Notes under the pieces: model-generated
What the model was told of the DNA's origin: nothing
The model's database searches: none
Seen by the model: only the letters and a program-made list of their open reading frames with translations
In this document: positions 35,932 through 44,985 of the stretch, piece after piece
How positions within the stretch are numbered: position 1 is the stretch's first letter
How the letters are laid out: the number at the start of each line of letters is the position of its first letter
Made by a program: the position numbers and the translations under genes
Assembly: GCA_017389705.1 (NCBI GenBank)
Contig: JAFPEE010000168.1
Coordinates: 1-49,336 of the forward strand
Source: Prevotella sp.
GTDB taxonomy: Bacteria > Bacteroidota > Bacteroidia > Bacteroidales > Bacteroidaceae
Direction: 5' to 3'
Length of the DNA: 49,336 nucleotides

Positions 35932-37080
35932 TTACTCGTCCTTCTTGAGTGGAATGGTGAAGCTGAAGGTTGAGCCCTCGCCCTCTACTGACTCCACATA
36001 GGCGTCGCCACCATTCTTACGTGCAAAGTCCTGACAGAGCTGCAGACCCAGACCTGAGCCTTCCTCACCACCAGTACCGTAGGTAGTCTCGCCCTTATGG
36101 AAAATGGTGTCCACACGGTCGGCAGCAATACCCACACCATGGTCGCGAACACAGATGCGTGCAAACTCACCATCACGTTTGTAGAACACGTCAATACCCT
36201 TCCCCTCAGGCGTAAACTTGATGGCATTCGACAGGAAGTTACGAATCACCGTCTTAATCATGTCGTTGTCTGCACGTACTACCAGTTTCTCTTCTGCTGG
36301 CAGATACTGCAGGTCTATCTTCTTCATCTCCGCTATCATCTTGAAGATGTCAACCACACCAGGCACGATGTCGTCCAGGTCAAGGTCCTGATAAACCACA
36401 TTCAGACGACCTGTCTGGCTCTTGGTCCACTTCAGCAGGTTGTCCAGCAGGTCGTGGGTTTCCTCAGACTCACGGTTAGCCTTGTCCAACAAACCAAAAA
36501 TCTCATCCCCCACCACATCAGGCGACACCACGTTCACAGCCAGGTTAAGCACCATACGGATGCTGGCCATTGGTGAGCGCAGGTCGTGTGCAATGACAGA
36601 GTACATCTTGTCGCGGTTATTGATGGTGCGACGCAATTCCTCATTCTGCTGCACAATGATGCGCTTAGCAGCCACCAGCTGAATCTGGTGCATCACACGC
36701 ATCACCAGCTCCTCCTTGTTGAAGGGCTTGGTCAGGAAGTCGTTGGCACCACACTGGAAACCTTTCACCAGGTCGCTGGGGTTGTTCAGGGCTGTCAGGA
36801 AAATGATGGGAATATCGAGTGTCTCAGGATCCTTTTTCAAGATAACGGCAGCATCAAAGCCACTGATGTCTGGCATCATCACGTCTAGCAGAATCAGGTC
36901 AGGTTTCTCTTTCTTGGCCTGCTCTATGCACGAATTACCGTTGTTGGCTGTACAGACTTGGAATTTCTCGTTCGTAAGTAATATCTTGAGCAACAGCACG
37001 TTACTAATAACGTCGTCAACAATCAGGATCTTATAGTCACTTCGGTTTATCTGACTTTCAAAGGATTCGTTTAACTCCAT
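35932..37080 (-). CDS. Soluble response regulator-histidine kinase hybrid
   Basis: A 382-residue signalling protein. The receiver domain comes first (about residues 16-135), with the phospho-accepting Asp in LILLDVMMPDISG and Lys in FLTKPFNKEEL. A HisKA domain follows (IAHDLRSPMASIRMVLNL, His near residue 165), then HATPase_c with the N box NFLSNAIKFTPEG, DHGVGI and GSGLGLQL. There is no membrane segment, so it takes its input from a phosphorelay partner or a cytoplasmic signal. No output regulator lies next to it. Confidence 0.92.
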   Translation of the reverse strand: MELNESFESQINRSDYKILIVDDVISNVLLLKILLTNEKFQVCTANNGNSCIEQAKKEKPDLILLDVMMPDISGFDAAVILKKDPETLDIPIIFLTALNNPSDLVKGFQCGANDFLTKPFNKEELVMRVMHQIQLVAAKRIIVQQNEELRRTINNRDKMYSVIAHDLRSPMASIRMVLNLAVNVVSPDVVGDEIFGLLDKANRESEETHDLLDNLLKWTKSQTGRLNVVYQDLDLDDIVPGVVDIFKMIAEMKKIDLQYLPAEEKLVVRADNDMIKTVIRNFLSNAIKFTPEGKGIDVFYKRDGEFARICVRDHGVGIAADRVDTIFHKGETTYGTGGEEGSGLGLQLCQDFARKNGGDAYVESVEGEGSTFSFTIPLKKDE

Positions 37081-37110
37081 TTTGTTAGAGGTTTGTTGTT
37101 ATTCAGTTTG

Positions 37111-37118
37111 CAAAAGTA
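37111..37118 (-). promoter_or_regulatory. -7 box for the hybrid kinase
   Basis: TACTTTTG on minus lies 30 nt before the ATG at 37080, in the gap after carB. Confidence 0.5.
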
Positions 37119-37157
37119 GCAAATATTTAGCATAACGCCAAATATTTGCTTAACTTT

Positions 37158-40100
37158 TTACTTATATTCGTTCCACGACTTAATGCCAATACCCTCCGTT
37201 CCAACGGTACAGAAAGCATGAATGAAGGCACTTGCCAGTCGGCTGTTGGTGATGAGCGGCACATTGAGGTCAATGGCTGCACGACGTATCTTATAACCAT
37301 TGGTCAACTCATGGGTTGTCAAGTCCTTGGGGATGTTCACCACCATGTCTATCTTGTGCTCATGCAGCAGGTCGAGGGCCTGTGGCTGTCCCTGGTCAGA
37401 GGGCCAGTGAACGAGGGTGTTCTCAATGCCATTGTCAGCCAGATACTTCGACGTGCCACCAGTAGCATAAAGCTCATAGCCATGTTCTACCAGCATACGT
37501 GCAGCGTCCAGCATCTCAGCCTTCTGCTTGGCACCACCTGTCGACAGCAGCACCGTCTTCCTGGGAATCCTGTGACCTACGCTCAGCATTGCCTTCAGCA
37601 GGGCTGTGTCGGTATTGTCGCCAATACATCCCACCTCGCCCGTAGAGGCCATGTCCACACCCAGCACAGGGTCGGCCTTCTGCAGACGGTTGAAGGAGAA
37701 CTGCGACGCCTTGATGCCTACATAGTCAAGGTCGAAGAGGTTCTTCGAGGGTTTCTCCACAGGCAGTCCCAGCATGACCTTGGTGGCCAGCTCAATGAGG
37801 TTCAGCTTCAGCACCTTCGACACAAAGGGGAAGGAGCGCGAGGCACGCAGGTTACACTCAATGACCAGGATGTCATTGTCGCGAGCCATATACTGGATGT
37901 TGAAGGGTCCGTTGATGTGCAGGGCCTTGGCTATCTGACGTGAGATGCGCTTGATGCGGCGTACTGTCTCCACATACAGCTTCTGTGGTGGGAACTGGAT
38001 GGTGGCGTCGCCAGAGTGGACACCAGCGAACTCAATGTGCTCACTGATGGCATAGGCCAGTATCTCACCGTCCCTGGCCACAGCGTCCATCTCTATCTCC
38101 TTGGCATGCTCTATGAACTTCGACACCACTACAGGATGGTCCTCGCTGACGTTTGCTGCCAGCTGCAGGAAACGCTCCAGCTCTTCCTTGTTTGAGCAGA
38201 CATTCATGGCAGCACCACTCAGCACATACGAGGGACGCACCAGCACAGGGAAGCCTACACGCTCCACAAAGCTGTCAATCTCCTCCATGGTGGTCAGCGC
38301 ACTCCACTCAGGCTGGTTGACACCCAGCTCGTTGAGCATCTGCGAGAACTTGGCACGGTCCTCTGCTCCGTCAATATCCTGTGCTGAAGTACCCAGAATG
38401 GGCACCTGCTGCTCGTCCAGATACATGGCCAGGTTGTTAGGAATCTGACCACCCGTCGAGACAATGACACCATGAGGCTGTTCCAGATCGATGATGTCCA
38501 GCACGCGCTCAAAGGTCAGTTCGTCAAAGTACAGACGGTCACACATGTCGTAGTCAGTAGAGACGGTCTCTGGGTTGTAGTTGATCATGACTGAGCGCCA
38601 GCCTTCCTTGCGGATGGTATTCAGCGCCTGCACACCACACCAGTCGAACTCCACGCTGCTACCTATGCGATAGGCACCAGAGCCCAGCACAATGATGCTG
38701 CGCCCGTCGTGCTCATACGCTATGTCACCACTTCCTGTAGTGCTGCTGCCTGCAGAGCCATAGGTCAGATACAGGTAGTTGGTCTGTGCAGGATACTCTG
38801 CCGCCAGGGTATCTATCTGCTTCACCACAGGCAGGATGCCCAGCTGCTTACGACGGTTGCGAACTGTCAGCGATGCCTGGTGCATGCTGGCCGACTTCTG
38901 TTCCAGTCCAAAGGCACGTGCTATCTGGAAGTCGGTGAAGCCATACACCTTGGCCTGCTTCAGCAGCTCAGAGAACTCAGGGGACTCAGAGAAGTCGTTG
39001 AAGTCAGCGTACCCTGCAAACTTCTTCAGCTGCTCGTCAATGTCAATGATATGCTTCAGCTTGTAGAGGAACCACTTGTCTATCTTCGTCAGCTCATGTA
39101 TGCGGTCGATGGTGTACTCAGGCAGGTGCATGGCCTTTGAGATGACAAAGATGCGCTTGTCAGTAGGCTCACGCAGGGCAGCGTCAATGTCTGCAATCCT
39201 CAGCTCCTTGTTCTCCACATAGCCGTGCATGCCCTGCCCTATCATGCGCAGACCTTTCTGGATGGCTTCCTCGAAGTTGCGGCCAATGGCCATCACCTCG
39301 CCCACACTCTTCATGCTGGAGCCCAGCTCCTTATCCACACCATGGAACTTCGACAGGTCCCAGCGCGGAATCTTACACACCACATAGTCCAGCGCAGGCT
39401 CAAAGAAGGCCGAGGTGGTCTTCGTCACTGAGTTCTTGAGCTCAAACAGTCCATAGCCCATTCCCAGCTTGGCAGCGACGAAGGCCAGCGGATAGCCTGT
39501 AGCCTTGGAAGCCAGTGCTGAGGAGCGGCTCAGACGGGCATTGACCTCAATGACACGATAGTCCTCTGACTGAGGGTCGAAGGCATACTGCACGTTACAC
39601 TCGCCCACAATGCCAATGTGACGGATAATCTTGATGGCCAGGGCACGCAGCTTATGGTACTCTGAGTTGGTCAGCGTCTGTGAGGGAGCAATGACTATCG
39701 ACTCACCAGTATGGATGCCCAGGGGGTCGAAGTTCTCCATGTTACAGACGGTGATGCAGTTGTCATAGCGGTCGCGCACCACCTCATACTCTATCTCCTT
39801 CCAGCCCTTCAGCGACTTCTCCACCAGCACCTGGGGCGAGAACGAGAAGGCTTTCTCTGCCAGCTTGTCCAGCTCCTCCTCATTGTCGCAGAAGCCAGAG
39901 CCCAGACCACCCAGGGCATAGGCAGCACGCAGGATGACGGGATAGCCCAGCTCACTGGCAGCCTTACGGGCCTGCTCTATGGTCTCACAGGCCTCGCTCT
40001 TGATGGTCTTGACGTCTATCTCGTTCAGCTTCTCCACAAAGAGCTCACGGTCTTCTGTGTCCATAATGGCCTGCACGGGAGTTCCCAGCACACGCACACC

Positions 40101-40430
40101 ATACTTCTCCAGCACGCCACTCTTATACAGCTCGACACCACAGTTCAGGGCTGTCTGTCCGCCAAAGGCCAGCAGGATGCCGTCAGGGCGTTCCTTCTGG
40201 ATGACCTTCTCTACGAAATAGGGCTGTACGGGCAGGAAGTATATCTCGTCAGCCACACCCTCCGATGTCTGCACCGTGGCAATATTGGGATTGATGAGCA
40301 CCGTCTTGACACCTTCCTCACGCAGGGCTTTCAGGGCCTGACTGCCTGAGTAGTCAAACTCGCCTGCCTCACCTATCTTCAATGCGCCTGAGCCAAGCAA
40401 CAGGACTTTCTTTATATTCTGGTCTTTCAT
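37158..40430 (-). CDS. carB: Carbamoyl-phosphate synthase large subunit
   Basis: The 1090-residue synthetase subunit, which makes carbamoyl phosphate from bicarbonate, ammonia and two ATP for arginine and pyrimidine synthesis. Two ATP-grasp halves are visible: the first begins LLLGSGALKIGEAGEFDYSG with RAAYALGGLGSGFC, the second begins IIVLGSGAYRIGSSVEFDWCG with VRPSYVLSGAAMNV. The C-terminal domain (from about residue 940) is the MGS-type regulatory domain with YATGGTSKYL. The carA stop codon is 1 bp upstream of the start, so both subunits are coupled. Confidence 0.98.
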   Translation of the reverse strand: MKDQNIKKVLLLGSGALKIGEAGEFDYSGSQALKALREEGVKTVLINPNIATVQTSEGVADEIYFLPVQPYFVEKVIQKERPDGILLAFGGQTALNCGVELYKSGVLEKYGVRVLGTPVQAIMDTEDRELFVEKLNEIDVKTIKSEACETIEQARKAASELGYPVILRAAYALGGLGSGFCDNEEELDKLAEKAFSFSPQVLVEKSLKGWKEIEYEVVRDRYDNCITVCNMENFDPLGIHTGESIVIAPSQTLTNSEYHKLRALAIKIIRHIGIVGECNVQYAFDPQSEDYRVIEVNARLSRSSALASKATGYPLAFVAAKLGMGYGLFELKNSVTKTTSAFFEPALDYVVCKIPRWDLSKFHGVDKELGSSMKSVGEVMAIGRNFEEAIQKGLRMIGQGMHGYVENKELRIADIDAALREPTDKRIFVISKAMHLPEYTIDRIHELTKIDKWFLYKLKHIIDIDEQLKKFAGYADFNDFSESPEFSELLKQAKVYGFTDFQIARAFGLEQKSASMHQASLTVRNRRKQLGILPVVKQIDTLAAEYPAQTNYLYLTYGSAGSSTTGSGDIAYEHDGRSIIVLGSGAYRIGSSVEFDWCGVQALNTIRKEGWRSVMINYNPETVSTDYDMCDRLYFDELTFERVLDIIDLEQPHGVIVSTGGQIPNNLAMYLDEQQVPILGTSAQDIDGAEDRAKFSQMLNELGVNQPEWSALTTMEEIDSFVERVGFPVLVRPSYVLSGAAMNVCSNKEELERFLQLAANVSEDHPVVVSKFIEHAKEIEMDAVARDGEILAYAISEHIEFAGVHSGDATIQFPPQKLYVETVRRIKRISRQIAKALHINGPFNIQYMARDNDILVIECNLRASRSFPFVSKVLKLNLIELATKVMLGLPVEKPSKNLFDLDYVGIKASQFSFNRLQKADPVLGVDMASTGEVGCIGDNTDTALLKAMLSVGHRIPRKTVLLSTGGAKQKAEMLDAARMLVEHGYELYATGGTSKYLADNGIENTLVHWPSDQGQPQALDLLHEHKIDMVVNIPKDLTTHELTNGYKIRRAAIDLNVPLITNSRLASAFIHAFCTVGTEGIGIKSWNEYK

Positions 40431-40431
40431 A

Positions 40432-41520
40432 TTACAATGCTTCTATAAAACGGTCAAACATAAATTCCGTATCAACAGGTCCAGAGCAAGCCTCAGGATG
40501 AAACTGTGACGAGAACCAAGGATTGGTCTGGTGACGGATGCCCTCGTTGGAGCCATCGTTCATGTTGACAAACAGCTCACGCCAGTCGCTGCCCATGGTA
40601 GAGGCATCCACAGCATAGCCGTGGTTCTGCGATGTCACATAGCAGCGGTTGGTGCCTACCTCGCGCACTGGCTGGTTGTGGCTGCGGTGTCCGTATTTCA
40701 GTTTGTAGATGGTGGCGCCTGCTGCCTTGCCTAGCAGCTGGTTGCCCATGCAGATGCCACAGATGGGTTTGCGACTCATGGTCATCTGCTTCTTCAGGAT
40801 GTCCACAGCAGCCACACAACGGTCTGGGTCGCCAGGGCCATTGGCCAGGAACAGACCGTCAAACTGCATGTCAGTATAGTCGTAGTTCCAGGGCACTCGG
40901 ATGACCTCTACCCCTCTCCTGACCAGACAGCGTATGATGTTCTGCTTCACGCCACAGTCCACCAGCACCACCTTGCGGCCTGCACCTTCATTATAGCGGA
41001 TGATGTCCTTGCAGCTGACACGCTCTACCCAGTTGATGGCACCGTAGTCCAGTTCCTTTTGTTGCTGTGGCATTGCAACAGACGAAACGCCCTCAAACTC
41101 CAGCCTTCCCATCATGACACCATGCTCTCTGAGCACCTTTGTCAGCGCACGGGTGTCAATGCCTGTCACGCCAGGCACCTGCTCGCGCTTCAGCCAGTCG
41201 CTCAGGCTCTCTACCGCATTCCAGTGGCTGTACTGCTCAGAGTAGTCGCTCACGATGAGTGCAGTAGCATAGATCCTGTCGCTCTCCATAAAGGTTGCCA
41301 GCCCGTTCTCCTCCATGCTGAAGGGAGGCACACCGTAGTTACCCACCAACGGATAGGTCAGCACCATCATCTGCCCTGCATACGAGGGGTCAGTCAGCGA
41401 TTCAGGGTAACCCATCATGGCTGTGTTGAACACAACCTCTCCTGCCACGGGTTTGTCGTACCCGAAGCTCTTTCCTTGAAATGTCGTCCCATCTTGCAGG
41501 ACCAGTGTCACATCTTTCAT
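40432..41520 (-). CDS. carA: Carbamoyl-phosphate synthase small subunit
   Basis: A 362-residue glutaminase subunit that supplies ammonia to CarB. The N-terminal half has GEVVFNTAMMGYPESLTDPSY, typical of CarA. The class I glutaminase domain has its Cys in ICGICMGNQLLG (near residue 254), the oxyanion loop LANGPGDPD, and a late His in SSQFHPEA. The start at 41520 follows a terminator-like hairpin after glmS, so some control of expression between glmS and carAB is possible. Confidence 0.98.
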   Translation of the reverse strand: MKDVTLVLQDGTTFQGKSFGYDKPVAGEVVFNTAMMGYPESLTDPSYAGQMMVLTYPLVGNYGVPPFSMEENGLATFMESDRIYATALIVSDYSEQYSHWNAVESLSDWLKREQVPGVTGIDTRALTKVLREHGVMMGRLEFEGVSSVAMPQQQKELDYGAINWVERVSCKDIIRYNEGAGRKVVLVDCGVKQNIIRCLVRRGVEVIRVPWNYDYTDMQFDGLFLANGPGDPDRCVAAVDILKKQMTMSRKPICGICMGNQLLGKAAGATIYKLKYGHRSHNQPVREVGTNRCYVTSQNHGYAVDASTMGSDWRELFVNMNDGSNEGIRHQTNPWFSSQFHPEACSGPVDTEFMFDRFIEAL

Positions 41521-41537
41521 CTTTTACCATCATTTAT

Positions 41538-41572
41538 AAAAAAGGCGATACGTCCAGATGACGAATCGCCCT
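41538..41572 (-). terminator. Hairpin with T-tract between glmS and carA
   Basis: In the minus direction GGCGATTCGTC pairs with GACGTATCGCC (one mismatch) and is followed by six T. It begins 4 nt after the glmS stop, so it should end most glmS transcripts or set the ratio of glmS to carAB. Confidence 0.8.
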
Positions 41573-41576
41573 TGTT

Positions 41577-43421
41577 CTATTCAACAGTTACCGACTTAGC
41601 CAAGTTTCTCGGCTGGTCAACATCCTTGCCTTTGCAAACAGCCACGTGGTAAGCCAACAGCTGTAGCGGTATGGTGGCCACCAGTGGTTCCAGACACTCC
41701 AGCACGTCGGGCAGCTCTATCACCTCGTCGGCAATCTTGGCTATCGTGTTGTCACCCTTCGACACCAGAGCTATCACCCTACCCTGACGGGCTTTGATCT
41801 CTTGTATGTTCGACAGCACCTTCTCGTACATGGCATTGTGTGTGGCTATGACCACCACCGGCATGTCTGAGTCTATCAGGGCTATGGGACCGTGCTTCAT
41901 CTCTGCGGCAGGATAGCCCTCGGCATGGATATACGATATCTCCTTCAGCTTCAGCGCACCCTCCAGGGCTACAGGATACGAGAATCCACGCCCCAGGTAC
42001 AGGAAGTTGTGCGCATAAGTAAAGGTACGCGCCAGGTCGTGCACACGATCATTCATCTTCAGCACCTCTGTAATCACCTCTGGTATCTGACTCAGCCCCT
42101 TGGTCACCTTCAGGTACTCCTCACGGTCTATGGTACCCTTGGCCTCACCCAGAGCCAGCGCAAACATGGTGAGCACCGTCACCTGACCTGTGAAGGCCTT
42201 GGTCGACGCCACACCAATCTCAGGACCCACATGGATATAGGTACCAGTGTCGGTAGCACGAGGGATGGAGGAGCCTATGGCGTTGCAGATGCCGTAGATG
42301 AAGGCACCCTTCTCCTTGGCCAGCTGGACAGCAGCCAGCGTGTCAGCCGTCTCACCACTCTGCGAGATGGCTATCACCACATCGTCCTTGCCCACCACCG
42401 GGTTCCTGTATCTGAACTCAGAGGCATACTCCACCTCAACAGGTATGCGACACAGCGTCTCTATCATCTGCTTGCCAATGAGTCCTGCATGCCACGACGT
42501 GCCACAAGCCACTATCACTATGCGCTTGGCCTGCAGCAGCTGGCGACGATAGTCTATCAGGGCTGACAGCGTCACATGGTCCCCACCCACATTGATGCGT
42601 CCACGCATGCAGTTGGTCAGACACTCAGGCTGCTCGAAAATCTCCTTCAGCATGAAGTGCGGATAGCCGCCCTTCTCTATCTGTCCCAGGTCAATGTCTA
42701 CCTTCTTCACCGTTAGGTCCTGCTCCTCGCCCAAGATGCTCACCACCTTCAATTCTTCGCCCAGACGGATGACAGCAATGTTGCCGTCCTCCAGGTACAC
42801 CACCTTGTCAGTATATTCAATGATGGGGCTGGCGTCAGAGCCCAGGAAGAACTCATCCTCGCCAATGCCCACCACCAGCGGACTCTGCTTGCGTGCAGCA
42901 ATAATCTGCTGTGGGTCGCGCTTGTCAATGATGGCAATGGCATAGGCGCCAATCACCTGGTACAGGGCCACCTGCACAGCCTCCAGCAACGACAGCTGCT
43001 TCTTCACTATCACGTACTCCACCAGCTGCACCAGCACCTCTGTGTCCGTATCACTCTGGAAGGTGACACCCTTCTCCATCAGACGTGCCTTGATGTCAGC
43101 ATAGTTCTCTATGATGCCGTTGTGGATGATGGCCAGATTCTTCGATTGTGAATAGTGAGGGTGAGCATTCCTCGACGACGGCTCACCATGTGTAGCCCAG
43201 CGCGTATGGGCAATACCCACACAGCCCTTCACATCCTTGTCACTGCAATACTCCGTCAGGTTGTCAACCTTTCCCTTCGTCTTATAGACATTCAGCTGAT
43301 GGTCGCTATTGATAAGAGCCACACCAGCAGAGTCGTAACCACGATACTCCAGCCTCCTAAGGCCCTTAATCAATATGGGGAAAGCGTCCTTCTTTCCTAT
43401 ATAACCTACTATTCCACACAT
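41577..43421 (-). CDS. glmS: Glutamine-fructose-6-phosphate aminotransferase (isomerising)
   Basis: A 614-residue enzyme that makes glucosamine-6-phosphate for the cell wall. Cys2 of the N-terminal glutaminase is present (MCGIVGYIGKKDAF), as are RRLEYRGYDSAG and HTRWATHGEPS. Two SIS sugar-isomerase domains follow (about residues 290-420 and 460-600), with ISQSGETADTLAAVQLAK and the C-terminal LAKSVTVE. Length is full. No glmS ribozyme is apparent in the short space before it. Confidence 0.98.
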   Translation of the reverse strand: MCGIVGYIGKKDAFPILIKGLRRLEYRGYDSAGVALINSDHQLNVYKTKGKVDNLTEYCSDKDVKGCVGIAHTRWATHGEPSSRNAHPHYSQSKNLAIIHNGIIENYADIKARLMEKGVTFQSDTDTEVLVQLVEYVIVKKQLSLLEAVQVALYQVIGAYAIAIIDKRDPQQIIAARKQSPLVVGIGEDEFFLGSDASPIIEYTDKVVYLEDGNIAVIRLGEELKVVSILGEEQDLTVKKVDIDLGQIEKGGYPHFMLKEIFEQPECLTNCMRGRINVGGDHVTLSALIDYRRQLLQAKRIVIVACGTSWHAGLIGKQMIETLCRIPVEVEYASEFRYRNPVVGKDDVVIAISQSGETADTLAAVQLAKEKGAFIYGICNAIGSSIPRATDTGTYIHVGPEIGVASTKAFTGQVTVLTMFALALGEAKGTIDREEYLKVTKGLSQIPEVITEVLKMNDRVHDLARTFTYAHNFLYLGRGFSYPVALEGALKLKEISYIHAEGYPAAEMKHGPIALIDSDMPVVVIATHNAMYEKVLSNIQEIKARQGRVIALVSKGDNTIAKIADEVIELPDVLECLEPLVATIPLQLLAYHVAVCKGKDVDQPRNLAKSVTVE

Positions 43422-43453
43422 CGTTCGTTATGTCTTGTTTCGTTTTCAGCGTG

Positions 43454-43461
43454 CAAAGGTA
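43454..43461 (-). promoter_or_regulatory. -7 box for glmS
   Basis: TACCTTTG on minus is placed 33 nt upstream of the glmS ATG at 43421. Confidence 0.6.
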
Positions 43462-43502
43462 GTGAAAACCGAGCAAAATGCAAAGAAAAAAATGACTTTT
43501 CT

Positions 43503-43534
43503 TTTGGTTTTTCTCTCACTTATTCGTAACTTTG
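43503..43534 (+). promoter_or_regulatory. -33/-7 promoter of the structured RNA and BspA-like gene
   Basis: TTTG at 43503-43506 and TAACTTTG at 43527-43534 are spaced 20 bp. Transcription would start near 43540, about 315 nt before the BspA-like ATG. Confidence 0.7.
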
Positions 43535-43539
43535 TCCGC

Positions 43540-43810
43540 GTAAACAATATTTTAACGGAAGTTGAACCCTCTAAAACTTGAATGCCTATGGGCAAAGTGA
43601 AGATATAACAATAATAGGACATATAGGATTTTGAACATCCACTTTTAGATTCTTGTTCTAGAAAATCGGCAAATTTTCAAAGAATGTTTCAAGAAACTGA
43701 AGTCGGAGTTCACGCCAAACGGCGTGGGCTTTTACTCGTTGAGAAACATAGGTGTTTGCCGATACCTCTAGAACGTAGACGAAGTAATTAGTCCACGTTT
43801 TCTTTTTGTG
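43540..43810 (+). ncRNA. Probable structured RNA (small RNA or attenuator leader)
   Basis: Between a good promoter and a U-rich terminator, this segment folds by eye into a long rod. TTCTAGA (43656) pairs with TCTAGAA (43767), ATCGGCAAA (43665) with TTTGCCGAT (43755), ATGTTTC (43684) with GAAACAT (43743), and CACGCC (43711) with GGCGTG (43721) closing the tip. A small upstream hairpin is TGCC-TATG-GGCA at 43583. The rod is followed by CGTAGAC/GTCCACG and a T-rich tract. I could not assign it to a known family. It may be independent or may control the downstream gene. Confidence 0.55.
43774..43807 (+). terminator. Terminator-like stem ending the structured RNA
   Basis: CGTAGAC pairs with GTCCACG (one mismatch) around a 10-nt loop, followed by TTTTCTTTTT. 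It lies 48 nt before the BspA-like start codon. Confidence 0.55.
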
Positions 43811-43854
43811 CATACTCAAAACTACAATAACAATAACTTAAAACAATTACAACA

Positions 43855-44871
43855 ATGAAAAAACAATTACTCATATTCTTTCTAATGCTACTCCCGATGG
43901 TGGCAAGTGCCTACGAATTTTCAATTGAGAATGCCGATGGTATGACTATCTATTACAACTACATTAAAAACGGAACAGAACTTGAAGTAACGTATCTAAA
44001 TAAAAATTCAATTTACAATAAGTATGCATATTCTGGTTCAGTTGTTATTCCAGAAGAAGTAACGTACATGAACAGGACTAGAAAGGTGACGAGCATTGGT
44101 AACAATGCATTCGAAGGTTGCTCTAGCCTGACTTCCATCACCATTCCCAATAGTGTGACAATCATAGGATTATGCGCGTTTTATGGAATCAATCTTACCT
44201 CTGTTATTTCACAGATAGAGAATCCCTTTAATATATATGACCCTTTTAGCCTAAACACACTTTACAATGCTACGCTCTATGTTCCCAAAGGAACGATAGA
44301 CAAGTATAAGTCGACAGACGGTTGGAAGAGCTTCTTGTTTATTGAAGAGGGCGATGGCAGCGGAAGTGGCGGCGGTGGCTCTACCACTCAGAAATGTGCC
44401 AAGCCCACTATCGGCTACAACAATAGTAAGCTGACATTCAACAGCAGTACGAATGGCGTATCGTACAGCTACAGCATCACAGATACCGATATTAAGAGTG
44501 GATCAGGAAGCGAGGTGCAGCTAGGTGTAACTTACAACATCAGCGTCTATGCCACAAAAGAAGGCTACGAGAACTCAGAGACTGCTACGGCAACACTGTG
44601 TTGGATAGACCAGCAACCTAGAACGGAGGGTATCACTGATGGTATTGCACAGGTTCCTGCCAATGCTGTGATGATTCAGAGCCAAGGTGGTGTGCTGACC
44701 ATACAGGGGGCTGATGATGGTACACCTGTTAATGTATATAGCATGAATGGTACCGAGGCAGGCTCTGCCATCAGCCAGAACGGCCAGGCCATAGTAACCA
44801 CCAACCTCCAGGCAGGCTCAGTCGCCATCGTCAAGATAGGCCAAAAGACTGTCAAGGTCGTGGTGAAATAA
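43855..44871 (+). CDS. BspA-type leucine-rich-repeat surface protein
   Basis: A 338-residue exported protein with signal MKKQLLIFFLMLLPMVASA. It contains only one clear LRR_5 unit (SIGNNAFEGCSSLTSITIPN, near residue 85), plus a degenerate next one, whereas BspA proteins usually have many. A Gly/Ser linker (GDGSGSGGGGS, about residue 165) leads to a beta-sandwich-like segment. The last 80 residues (VNVYSMNGTEAGSA to VKIGQKTVKVVV) resemble the sorting tails of type IX secretion substrates. It is probably a surface protein. Its long leader carries the structured RNA. Confidence 0.8.
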   Translation: MKKQLLIFFLMLLPMVASAYEFSIENADGMTIYYNYIKNGTELEVTYLNKNSIYNKYAYSGSVVIPEEVTYMNRTRKVTSIGNNAFEGCSSLTSITIPNSVTIIGLCAFYGINLTSVISQIENPFNIYDPFSLNTLYNATLYVPKGTIDKYKSTDGWKSFLFIEEGDGSGSGGGGSTTQKCAKPTIGYNNSKLTFNSSTNGVSYSYSITDTDIKSGSGSEVQLGVTYNISVYATKEGYENSETATATLCWIDQQPRTEGITDGIAQVPANAVMIQSQGGVLTIQGADDGTPVNVYSMNGTEAGSAISQNGQAIVTTNLQAGSVAIVKIGQKTVKVVVK

Positions 44872-44890
44872 AACTTAAATACACTAACAC

Positions 44891-44930
44891 AACAAGAGGG
44901 CTCTCCACTGCGGGGAACCCTCTTTGTTGT
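44891..44930 (+). terminator. Terminator of the BspA-like gene
   Basis: AACAAGAGGG pairs with CCCTCTTTGTT around a partly paired loop, 20 nt after the stop codon. The remaining spacer to 44985 holds AAGTGC/GCACTT (44931 and 44956) as a further weak dyad. Confidence 0.7.
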
Positions 44931-44985
44931 AAGTGCTTTGCTAACTAAAACAAATGCACTTTAGAATTTTGCAATTTTGCACACA

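Noticed and set aside
37146-37943. Open frame of 265 codons antisense to carB
   Set aside because: It lies within the certain carB gene on the other strand and has no domain of its own.
43540-43810. Assignment of the structured RNA as 6S RNA, tmRNA or RNase P RNA
   Set aside because: The outline of a rod is suggestive, but no diagnostic sequence of tmRNA (tag frame, CCA end) or RNase P RNA was found, and 6S needs a covariance search.
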